Assembly: GCA_022828595.1 (NCBI GenBank)
Contig: JAKGHH010000004.1
Span: forward strand, 78,892,270-78,956,269
Length of the DNA stretch: 64,000 nt
Direction of reading: 5' to 3'
Origin: Nelumbo lutea
Taxonomy: Eukaryota; Streptophyta; Magnoliopsida; Proteales; Nelumbonaceae
Of the stretch, positions 49,996-59,908 are shown piece by piece. The notes under the pieces are model-generated. The model was not told the DNA's origin. It worked only from the letters and a program-made list of their open reading frames with translations, and made no database searches. Position 1 is the first letter of the stretch; every line of letters begins with the position of its first letter. The translations under genes and the position numbers were made by a program.

Positions 49996-52900
49996 ACTAC
50001 TGTATGGAAAGAGAGTATTGAGAAGGAAATCTCATTTGGAATGCATAGGGGCCATAGATAAAATATATGGGGAGTTCACATCAGCTGTACGGGAGATGTT
50101 ACCAATACATGCAGCACATGCTGTGATGCATGTGGGTGATGATGTGATCTCATGTGGGGGAGTCTATTCGAACTGTTTGCAGTCTTTCCCCGCTCCAGAT
50201 CTCCTACTCACTAGAATCATCCCCACACACCTACCCATGAGGAGATGTTCCCGGTATGCAGCTCCCTTTAAGAGGGCTTCAGCCTTCAGTTAATTTACAG
50301 TAGTTACTTTCACCGAGCTGCTTTAAATAAGCTGTTAAAACCATCTACATCCAAAAATTAATGTTCTGCTGAACGGAACATTAATCTATATATAACATGC
50401 ATTAAAGTTTGATGGTCCATGCTAGCATGTCTTTCTTTTAAGATAAGTTATTTATTTATTTTTTCAAATTTTCTTTTGTTTTAAAATATAAAAAAGTAAT
50501 CATTGTCTAGTTTGATTACATTAATAAAGCTTTATATTATGAGAGAGAGACCTTTGAGTTTTCCAAGGTCTCTTATTTTAATGCATATTATTATTACATT
50601 TAAGAGAGAGATAGAGAGATATAGAGAGAGAAATAAAGAGAATGAGAGTAAAAATACTAATATATGTGTATGTGTGTGTGTGTGTGTGTGTGTATAAAGC
50701 CTTTATTGAGTGAAAGTAAAATAATGGAAATACATAATAATAAACACATTTTTTTTCTGATTTCCATTGTAACACTATGAACAAATATCACCATAGGCAA
50801 GGATTATAGTGTTTAAATTATATAATTTATAATTTATACGAAAAAAAAAGTATTTTAAATACACTATGAACTAATTACATTTATTTCTTGAAGATTATTG
50901 ATAATTAGTATATATTTTCAAAAAGTAATTTTAATTGTTTTATTTTTTTTAATTTTTGGTAATTTATCATATTTATTGGAAATCATGTTAATCCATTTTT
51001 GATAATTTCTTGGATAATTTATTGGTACTTTATTTTTGGTTATTTTCTTGGTTAATTTTTGTTCATTAAATGCAATTTACATTTATTTTTATTTTTAATC
51101 ATTAATTATTGAAAAGTATAATAAATTAGCATAAACTATCCAAAATTACTGTCATTTATTGTAAATATAAAAAAACTCCTACTTAGGGTTGATCATTTAT
51201 AACTTAGCCCAATCTAGATTAGACGTGTAAATTTTTTAGCTCAAGCAATTATTTTCTTCTAAGCTAGGTCTAGCTCAGATTTATACCAAACCCACACATA
51301 ATGCAAACAATAGGAGTACAAATGGATTGGATGTAGATCAGATCCATCTACATCTACATCTGCCTTTTATTATGAAATCTATAGATTTACATCCACATCC
51401 CATTATTATGTCAGATTTTGGATTAGATTTGGATTTAATCTGTAACCATCTTATTGTTTTAAATCTGCATCTAATTCAATTATTAATTGGATGGAAGTGC
51501 TAAAATTTGAATATAGGATAATTGGATTTGGTGTCAAATCAACTATTGGATTTTCGGCGCCCAATGACAACACTAGTGAACAAGCTCAACCTAAAAGCTA
51601 CATACATACATACATACATACAAGTAACAAAGTTTATATTAAATATAAATTTTATTAACACAGGCAATCATGTTCCTTTCCCAAGCACAAACAAATATTA
51701 TTATGCCTGAGGTGTGGGCCAAGATGGGCTAGGCAACCTATAAAATTATTAATATACTATCAAAATCTAGTGTGAGATCTTATATGTTTTTTGGTTCATT
51801 AGGCTACATAATGATGGTAGCCCATCCCCCATAGCTCCTTCAAAGTCAGCTTAGGTGATTTCCACATTGTTCCTATGAGTGCAACTTAGGGGATTGGGTC
51901 AAGTTGATGATCAACCAAAGCTTGAACTCGAGCTTAGATTAATTTAATTATGACTAAAAATTAATGTAGAGATCAAATTAATCATGACTACAGCTTAATT
52001 TTATATATTTGTTAATATTTAAGTAACATTTATAAAGTATTATAACTTTTAATAGTTAATAAACTAAAATAAATAGATAAAACATTAACAGATAATATGA
52101 AAAAACTAATTATTTTATTAAGTAATAGTAGCACTTTATTATTTTTGTTAAAAATTATTAATACAATTAATTCAATTAACTAAATTACTAAATTATTTTG
52201 TAACAAGTTACTAAAATAACGATTAATGATTTTAAACAATATTACATTCTTTCCTTCTAATAATTATTAATTTTCGTTATTTCAATTCTCTTTCATAAAT
52301 CCCGTACATCGCACGGGTCCCGCTAAGTAACGGTAAAAACATTTAATGAGTAGTTAGTTGGTGTTTTCATGTACAAGGCTGTATTTTGGTTTGACAATTC
52401 TATCCCCAACCGCAAGTGACGCTATCATTCAGTCTCCTTTGTCCTTTCTTTTGTAGGTGGGAGTAGTGAAGCTTCTTTGTACTGCACGTACCATATAGAA
52501 AATCTGGGACCGTCCAGATTTGGTAGGGATAGCATTGTAAATACACTCAATGAGCATTTATAATTTTTTTATACTTAGCCCTTTTATTTTTTAAAAGCAT
52601 TGTTGAGGCGAGGCCAAAAGCCTAACCCTCGAGACGAGGCTAAGAGAAAGGCCTCGCCTCAATAGCCACAGGCCCACAGACCCATTAATAAGGCCTTTAA
52701 TTGTTTGAGGCTTATGCGTTTGGACTTTAAGATTTATATAGGGGTAAAAAAGAAATTTAATAAAAAAATAATGTTTCGTTTTGTATAGATTGATGTATTG
52801 AATAAATAAATAAACATGTAAATAACAAATAAATGCATATAAATGTGTAATAAAATAGTTTGCTTTATTATTCATATTTTATATCCGATGATCTATTTTG

Positions 52901-53517
52901 CATCACATAAAACGAAATGGGAATGCTTTACTCTTAAAACACTGTTGGTTCATATCCCTGAACTGAAAGGTTTGATTTATGTTCTAGTGTAAAACTACTA
53001 TGTTAAGTTATAATCATGGGAGGTTCAAACTATCGTTAAGATATGCCATTGTATATTTGGGGTACCGATACCCATTTTTAAGGTATTTAAAAAACTCTTT
53101 TTTAATAATTAACATAAAACGAACCATGCTTTTGAAGCAAAATTTTGAAAAAAAAACAAAAAACAAAGGATGTGCATGGTTCCAAGTTTTGATATTTGAT
53201 ACACCCCTCTTGGGCTATTGGGGTGTATTGATACTAATTTTATGTTTAATATATCAAACAAGCTATATAAGATCTTAATTTAATTTTATGTTTTTATATC
53301 TTTATTATTTATAAATTATTATATGCTTTCTTTTTGGTTGAGGTATAATCCTTACGCCTCACCCTATGATACCCAACCACCCTTTTAGTTGCCTTAAATA
53401 CGCCAACTTACCCTTGAAAAAGATTTAAAACAACTTTAAACAATTGTTTGTAGGAATCACTCATGTGGTACTTAAGCCCCACGATACACCACAGAGAGTT
53501 CAAATCAGCCCCCACCA
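49996..53517. other. AT-rich intergenic region, no recognised gene
   Basis: Contains a TG microsatellite at about 50663-50693 next to GA-rich repeats (50602-50645), a CATA repeat at 51602-51624, and a GAGGCGAGGCC palindromic repeat at about 52600-52670 that looks like a MITE end. The frame 50018-50293 has no recognised similarity. No coding evidence otherwise. Confidence 0.45.
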
Positions 53518-53634
53518 GATTGCCCCCACAATAACGTCCCACAGCGCATCCCCGCCGTGCATTGTGAACATCTCCTGATGTTCCTAATAATACACAGGCG
53601 GGGATGTGCCGTGTGACGTTGTGGGGGGCAATCT
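53518..53634. repeat. 117-bp foldback upstream of the P450
   Basis: AGATTGCCCCCACAATAACG at the left is inverted at the right as CGTTGTGGGGGGCAATCT. CGCATCCCCGCC pairs with GGCGGGGATGTG and GAACATC pairs with GATGTTC across the loop TCCT (53572-53575). The arms are about 55 bases with a few mismatches. It could be a small MITE or a hairpin-RNA locus; position puts it about 57-173 bases upstream of the TATA box. Confidence 0.85.
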
Positions 53635-53690
53635 CACCCCACGACAAGTACAGAAGAATCGGGAGACAAGGGCTCCTTTATAGCTAGAGC

Positions 53691-53700
53691 TATATAAATA
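53691..53700 (+). promoter_or_regulatory. TATA box of the P450 gene
   Basis: TATATAAATA lies 54-63 bases before the start codon, which predicts a short leader of about 25-35 bases. Confidence 0.7.
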
Positions 53701-53753
53701 TAACCGGATATGATCACGGCTTTCACGGTGAATTAGGCAGAACCGCAGAAAAG

Positions 53754-55355
53754 ATGACATTCTTCTTTCCATGTGTTTCATCTGCAGGTTCAGAGAATCA
53801 AGTTTTGGTAGCCATTATTGTTTTCTTCTTGTGTTTGAGATGGTTGTTCAGACAAAAGAAGCAGCAAATCCCACCGAGCTGGCCACTCCTAGGCTCACTC
53901 CCTGCTCTAGTCTGCAACATGAACAGGGTACTTGATTGGTGGACTGACGTTTTCATCTCGCTTGGAAAGAATACCTTCTACCTGAATTGCCCAATCTTCT
54001 CAAACCTCAACTACGTGGTCACCTGTCATCCCAAGAATTTCGAGCACATCCTCAAAACAAATGCGGACAACTACCCGAAAGGGAGGAGCTTCGACGAGGC
54101 ATTTGACGTTCTGGGTGACGGTATATTTAACGCAGAGTCCGACTCCTGGCTTGCACAGCGGAAGACTGCAAAATCCATCTTCAGTACGATCCAGTTCCGA
54201 AGATTCGTCAACGACACGCTCCAGACGGTGGTCGACGAGAAGCTTCTGCCCCTGCTTGCTCGTGCGGCCAGGGAAGGCTCTACCCTTGATTTGCAGGAAC
54301 TGATCATGCGGTTCACCTTCGACGTCATTAACATTACCATCTCCGGCAAAGATTTGGGGGGTCTTTATGAAGATTTCCCTTCCGACGTGCTTTCACAGGC
54401 CATTGATGATGGCCAAGAAGCCATACTTTTCAGGCTTTCGACGCCAAAGCCGCTGTGGAGCCTGCTGCGATTGTTGAGGGTTGGGCCAGAGAGGAAGTTG
54501 GCTAAGGCATGGGAAACGGCGGATGGCTGCATTGTGGATCTTATCTTGCGCAAGAAAGAACAGTTGCTTAAGGGTATAGAAAGCGAAGCAAACTCGCTTC
54601 TCTCCAACCACATCAGATCTCAGGGAGAAAACAGCGACTGGTCCAAGGCTAGGGTCATGTTCCTCAGGGACATGGTGCTCAACTTTTTTCTGGCCGGACG
54701 GAACACTACTGCGGCTGGCGTTATGTGGTTCATCTGGGCGGTTTGCAGAAACCCTCGTGTGGAGGAGAAGATCCTGCAAGAGTTGAGGCTCGCGATCTCC
54801 CGTAAGCAGTTGAAGGAAGGCAGCAAAGACAGTAGTGATCAGGAGTATAAGAACAAGCAGCAGCCATGGAGTACGTTCGATTTAGACGACGTAGGAGACC
54901 TGGTGTATCTCCATGCAGCAATCTGTGAATCCCTGAGGCTGTATCCAGCACAGCCCATGAACTTGAAGAGTGCAATCAAGGGAGACGTGCTCCCAGATGG
55001 CAGTGTTGTGAAGCCAGGGGTGAAGATAATGATCTCCATGTATTCTCTTGGGAGGATACCGTCGATCTGGGGGGACGACTGTCTGGAATTCAAGCCGGAG
55101 AGATGGATCCTTCCCGATGGGACTCTGGACAACGACAAGATTTCTAAGCTGTTTTTCGCCTTCAGCACAGGGAAGAGATCTTGCTTAGGCAAGAACACGG
55201 CTTTTGCCATAATCAAGTTGGCTGCTGCTGCTGTGATATTCAACTTTCAGGTTCAAGTGCCTGAAGATCAGCCTGTCATTAAACCGGGCATCATGCTTGA
55301 GATGAAGGGTGGTCTGAAGATCAAGGTAAAAGAAAGGGCCAGTAGGCCGTTCTAA
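53754..55355 (+). CDS. CYP96-like: Cytochrome P450, CYP86 clan, probably CYP96 (MAH1-like)
   Basis: An intronless frame of 533 residues, normal for this group. N-terminal membrane anchor (about 17-31), hinge IPPSWPLLGSLP (39-50), I-helix AGRNTT (314-319), K-helix ESLR (392-395), PERW (448-451) and heme loop FSTGKRSCLG (470-479) with Cys477 as ligand. The clan hydroxylates fatty acids and alkanes; CYP96 members act on midchain alkanes for cuticular wax in the endoplasmic reticulum. NYPKG, FxxLGDGIFN and the RPERW-like region favour CYP96 over CYP86 or CYP94. Odd points: Asn317 replaces the usual Asp of A-G-x-D-T-T, and FST replaces the FNA usual in this clan. The ATG follows the TATA box closely and precedes the anchor, so the start is secure. 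Coding GC is well above the surroundings. Neighbours are unrelated. Confidence 0.92.
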   Translation: MTFFFPCVSSAGSENQVLVAIIVFFLCLRWLFRQKKQQIPPSWPLLGSLPALVCNMNRVLDWWTDVFISLGKNTFYLNCPIFSNLNYVVTCHPKNFEHILKTNADNYPKGRSFDEAFDVLGDGIFNAESDSWLAQRKTAKSIFSTIQFRRFVNDTLQTVVDEKLLPLLARAAREGSTLDLQELIMRFTFDVINITISGKDLGGLYEDFPSDVLSQAIDDGQEAILFRLSTPKPLWSLLRLLRVGPERKLAKAWETADGCIVDLILRKKEQLLKGIESEANSLLSNHIRSQGENSDWSKARVMFLRDMVLNFFLAGRNTTAAGVMWFIWAVCRNPRVEEKILQELRLAISRKQLKEGSKDSSDQEYKNKQQPWSTFDLDDVGDLVYLHAAICESLRLYPAQPMNLKSAIKGDVLPDGSVVKPGVKIMISMYSLGRIPSIWGDDCLEFKPERWILPDGTLDNDKISKLFFAFSTGKRSCLGKNTAFAIIKLAAAAVIFNFQVQVPEDQPVIKPGIMLEMKGGLKIKVKERASRPF

Positions 55356-56588
55356 TAAATAAGAAATTTGGATTTTTGTACGAGTTAATTTAATGCATTG
55401 GTTAGGGTTTCTCCCACAAAGAAGATGTATATGCATGCTTGATTATTAGTATGTGCAAGGTCCGTTTTTTTTTTGTTTTATTATAACTATGTGGCTAGCT
55501 GCTACTCTGGTCGTATTTTAGGTTGTGTTTGGTGGGAGCGAAAGATGTAGAACTACTTTTTAAGCTTTCAGTATTTAACTAATTTAATGTATATATATTA
55601 ATTATCAGTCTATTAGAACATTGTTTGGTATTAACATATAATTCACTTACAATCAATGGATTTTGGTTCGTCCACAAGGATAATTGGGGTGTCCTACTGT
55701 CCTCTTTGGTGGTCTATGTTTCACAGCCTCCGCTATCCACAGGACCCTGTCCTCGTATGACGTCTCATGTTGGACTAGGGAAAACTTTGGCATATATACT
55801 CTCCGTGCCTTCAGCGTGCATGTCTCGATCAAGCAGGCATACTCTGTGAGTAATCTACATCTTTTGCACTTAGACTCGACGCTGAAGTATATTAACCAAT
55901 CAAAATTCAGAGAGTCCGGATTTCCTACTAACTTCCCTCTATTCCCTTCTCTACTGTTGTCCTTAATCATGTTAGAGGAGTCCACTTTAGTGTAACAACT
56001 AACCAAGAGTTTAACCCCTCCGTTAAATATTCTTTTTAAAATATATCAAGTCTTCAAACATTAATTAACCTTTTCTTAAAAAATAACTATTTCATTTAAG
56101 CCCAAATTCTTCTTCCCCATTAAATACTCTTTTTTGTTCTGTGTGCTTCATCCTTAATATACACAAATCCCTTTCAGATTTCTTCAATGAACCAGTCTAG
56201 CATTTATGCTTTTACGTTATAAGTAATTAAGTATGATCTCCCTCCCTACTCCGCTACTCTCTGCTACTTCCTCTCTGTATTCTCTCCTTACACTACATTT
56301 CTGTATCCAATGGATCGCGGAGGGATGATAAGAGCAAATCCTTGGAAGAAAAGAGTGATAAAATCAGTCTCTGAAATAATCGTCGCGTCGTTGTTGGTGG
56401 TAGTCTTCGATGTCGTAATAGCTACGGCACTTTAGCTACGGTCAAAAAACCGTAGCTACGGTGACATAGTTGGCGCCCACGCGCCCTTGTCAACAGTGCC
56501 TTGTTGAAGGAGAGAGTGGTAGCAAGGCCAGTTATTCCAACTATTAGCAGTTTTGATGCTTGGGAGTTGGGACAGAGATCGTTTCTAG
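55356..56588. other. No gene recognised; small hairpin present
   Basis: 3' flank of the P450 and AT-rich spacer. Overlapping frames at 55625-56006 on both strands have no known match. A short perfect hairpin, AGCTACGGT then ACCGTAGCT around CAAAAA, lies at about 56434-56457. AAAGATG-type MITE remnants are possible near 55520. Confidence 0.4.
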
Positions 56589-57497
56589 GTTGATGTGTTG
56601 ACGATCAGCGGATCTTATCAAAAGAATGCCCAAGAATGCATCGAAGCAGGGCGTCGAGTAGAAAAAAAAGCCAAAGAGGTATATGAAATTAACAATAATG
56701 GCGACCTGGAATCGGGTGGGATGTATTACAGATGGGACAAGTACACGCCGAGGATGTTGGCCGAACAGGGCTGTTTCATGCTAGTTACGGCGTTGTCCTA
56801 CTTGGGTGTTTTGGAACCATGGCCTCTGCATCATGGTTACAGGGCCGCCATTAATGGTAGATCATCCCATCAGCGGACCAACGACGAGCAGATCAGAAGA
56901 CTGTACGTCTTGTCCATGTTTGACCTCAACAACCAGTTCCCCATTGTAATCCCCAAGCAGCTGATGAAAACTGATTTCTTTAGGAAGGAAATGAATCTGA
57001 ATCTCAAGTCAGTAAAACTTAATGGGGATGGTCTCGTTTGACGTGCTAGTGCAGAAAAACAGCTGGGTTTCAAAACTACAACCGCCCCCCCGACGATGGC
57101 GAGGGCGACGGACCTCATGAAAAAGCAAATTACATTCAGATCTAACAAAAGAAAGGGAATAAGAGGAATAAGATTCTCGGCCTGGATGAAATACTACGCC
57201 TGTCTCTATCTCCCATCTTTCTCATGGGATCATGACACAGCGAGTTTATTCAGGACTTTGATTGCTTACGAAGAGAAACTCTACGGAGACAGACGCTACA
57301 GTGAAGTGCTGGAATACCTCAAGTTCATTTCGGAGCTTATTCGCACTCCGACCGATGCCAGAGTCCTGGCGTTAAGTGGAATTGTTGTTGCAGAAGCCGG
57401 ATTGATGGATAACGAATTGCCAAATGCATTAAGTAAATTAGTCGAAATAAGAGAGGTACACAACCTAAATTTTAGGGCTGGGCTTGAGTTGAACTAA
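56589..57497 (+). pseudogene. DUF247 protein gene, internal stop and missing ends
   Basis: One frame from a TTTCTAG acceptor-like site to 57497 reads ECIEAGRRVEKKAKEVYE, MLAEQGCFMLV, FDLNNQFPIVIPKQLM, then ATDLMKKQITF, DTASLFRTLIAYEEKLYGD and LIRTPTDARVLALSGIVV, the order of blocks in plant DUF247 proteins. A single TGA at 57039-57041 interrupts it; frame and similarity continue beyond. The N-terminal part with the usual start and the C-terminal transmembrane segment are absent, and repeat sequence begins at about 57464. DUF247 proteins are membrane-associated and mostly of unknown role. The intact frame on both sides of the stop suggests recent loss or an isolated error. Confidence 0.72.
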
Positions 57498-58340
57498 AAC
57501 CTAGACTAACCTACCTAATAGACCTGTTGATGGGCCGAGTTCGGGTCGGGATTTGTATATGGGCCGAGTTTGGGTCGGGCTTTGTATATATATCAATAGA
57601 ATACATTCAAGCCCGAGCCCGAGCCCAGCCTGACCATCGGGCCTAAGTCTTGAGCTTGAGCCTGTTCATGGTCCGGCCAAGCTTGGGCTTTAGGCCCAAA
57701 TTTTAGGGTTGGGCTTGAGTTGAACTAAAACCCGGACCAACCTACCTAATAGACATGTTCATGGGCTGGGCTAGACTTTGTGTATGTATCAACAAAATAC
57801 ACTCAAGCCTGAGCCCGAGCCCGGCCTGACCATCGGGCCTAAGTCTTGAGCCTGAGCCTGGCCCTCATATAAAGCTCGAAGCCCAAGCCCGGCCTAACCA
57901 TCGGGCCTAAGTCTTGAGCCCAAGCTTGGCCCTCATATAAAGCTCAAAGCTCGAGCCCTACTAAAAATTTGAAAACAGATTTTTTTTTCTTTTTTTATTC
58001 AATAAAAATTGTTTTATTTATATTAAAAACCTTCAAAACTAAAAAATAATAAACATCTCATTATTACTTGGAAAAAAAGAGAAGAAGAACAAAGAAAAAA
58101 TATTATATATATTATTTTACTAAATAAAATATATTTTTATTATTTAATATATATTATCAAGTCAGGTTCGGGCTTAGGCAGGGTTTTTTTAAGAAAGACC
58201 AAGCCCAACCCAAAAAAAATCAGGTCTGGTTCTTTAGGCCCGAGCCCGTGCTTGCGGGCCTAAAATTATGACCAAGCCCAACTTATTAATGGGCTGGGCC
58301 GGGCTAGACCATCGGGCTACCCGGCCCATTTACAGGTCTA
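57464..58340. mobile_element. hAT-like element with internal tandem duplication
   Basis: Ends TAGACCTGTTGATGGGCC (57519) and GGCCCATTTACAGGTCTA (to 58340) are inverted. Flanks CTACCTAA (57511-57518) and CTATCTAA (58341-58348) are an 8-bp duplication with one mismatch. The block 57464-57528 recurs at about 57701-57765, so part of the element plus flank is duplicated. Rich in GGGC/GCCC motifs. A fragment of the same family lies at 62560-62665. Confidence 0.75.
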
Positions 58341-59784
58341 CTATCTAATATGCACCACTACCAAAAATACAAGTTTAACTTTTTAGTTCAAATGGTCTGA
58401 ATGGTTCAACCATCCAAGTCAACACTAGTTTGAAGATAGGTGACCCATGACCCGACCTTTACCTAACCATTCTTTTCAGACCAGGATGGGTCAGGCCACC
58501 TTCTGGCTTAGGTTGCTAGATGCAAGACCCTAACCCACCATTTTTGGGTTCGGTAAGGTCGGGTTCACGGGTTGAGTCTACATTTTTCCAGGTCTAGGTG
58601 GTTTGCGGGAATAGGGGTTTGGAATTGGAATCGAAATGGGCTATTTTGATTTCAACTATTTGATTAAGTGGAATTAGAACCCCATTCCCATTCCTGTTGG
58701 AATGGCCATTCCCTAGCCCCTTGTCTAGGAACGAAATCCTATTCCGGCTTATTCCAATTCTCATTCTCATTGCTGTTTGAATGAAAAAGATTGTGGGAAT
58801 AGACCATTCCAGTTCCGATTCCAGCTGCGAACCAAACAAATCCTTAGATTACTATGTGGTGCACAAAAACATTTTATTGACACCTCTCTCTTAAATGCCT
58901 CTCATCCTAGTTTAAACACATTTATGAAACAGGTGTCAAGAAAAAGAAAAAGAAAATTGCTTAATCATTTTATCCACCGAGTTCTCCTACCAGATCCAGT
59001 TAGGAGTGATTTAAAATCTTAGATAATGATTTACTGGTTTTTTGGTTTTTGGTTATGATATAGATTTTTCAAATTAAATGAGATAGAATAAATTACAGAT
59101 TTAGGAATTTGTTTATTCATTTTCCTATTCTAATGAGATAGAATAGATTACAAATTTTTGTATTCTTACTGTGTTTTAAAATAGATTACAGATTTAGGAA
59201 TTGGTTTATTCATGTAAATATTGGTTATGTTGCAAATTTTTTTGTCTTAATTTCTAAATGATATTGTGAATATTTATTGCTTCTCATTTGTAATAATTTT
59301 ATTTTATTGCTTCTCATTTGTGAAACAAATTCACAAGTAAGCATCTCCTCCAACACCCTAAATGTGCACACAATACACCCATCCAAAGAAGTGCTAACAA
59401 ATGGTTTTATTGGCAGGCAGCTGATAGGCGTGCCCAATTGCCCATAACAATTATAGCGAAGATGGTCTAAATCAGCTGAGCAAAGAGGATTATATGTCGG
59501 ACAGGTGGCCCCCCATTTCTGCATTAAAATTTGTAGTGCTTGTTGTTGAAACTTTGATATGTGTGGTTCTGGCTCTGGCTCTGGCTCATCTGACCATGCC
59601 ATCACTACCCATTTGCTTTGTTTATGTGTGGGCCAGCATTACCGAGGCTTCACCTGTGCCTGTTAAACTTTGATATAATGTTACAGGAATATGCATAAAT
59701 TGAAATGATTATGGCTCTCCTTTTGTTGTGCAACTGATAGAACCAGTTCATTCTTGCATGTTTTTTTTTGTTTTCTATGCCCAG
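58341..59784. other. Repeat-like spacer, no confident gene
   Basis: About 58595-58855 has inverted similarity between its ends (GGAATTGGAATCGAAATGG against CCATTCCAGTTCCGATTCC), followed by GAACCAAACAAATCC, typical of a degenerate MITE. A minus-strand frame at 59225-59605 includes a short Glu-Pro repeat but no recognised family; it may be chance. Confidence 0.45.
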
Positions 59785-59908
59785 CTTAATGAGGGAGAGC
59801 AAAGGATTGAGGAGATGAACAAGGAACAAGAGGCTTTGATAGACATATTTTCAGAAGAGAGGAATCGGAGAGACAGTGAAGAGGAAAATTTGAGGAAAAA
59901 AGTTGAAG
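59785..59908 (+). pseudogene. Orphan coiled-coil exon, possibly MORC family
   Basis: Bounded by acceptor TATGCCCAG and donor GTGAGG, 124 bases. Encodes a charged helix, LNEGEQRIEEMNKEQEALID followed by IFSEERNRRDSEEENLRKKV. The IFSEER-RRD-EE-NLR pattern resembles the C-terminal coiled coil of plant MORC ATPases as I remember them. No other exon of such a gene was found within about 4 kb on either side, so it is probably a relic; it could be an exon of a gene with long repeat-filled introns extending past the window. Confidence 0.45.

Noticed and set aside
50578..50784. Frames through GA- and TG-rich sequence
   Set aside because: Microsatellite translation; no conserved protein character.
54061..55243. 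Several minus-strand frames of 80-134 codons
   Set aside because: They are shadows of the P450 coding sequence, caused by its higher GC.
59225..59605. 126-codon minus-strand frame with a Glu-Pro repeat as a gene
   Set aside because: No recognised family and no supporting splice or promoter context; kept only as a remark in the spacer entry.
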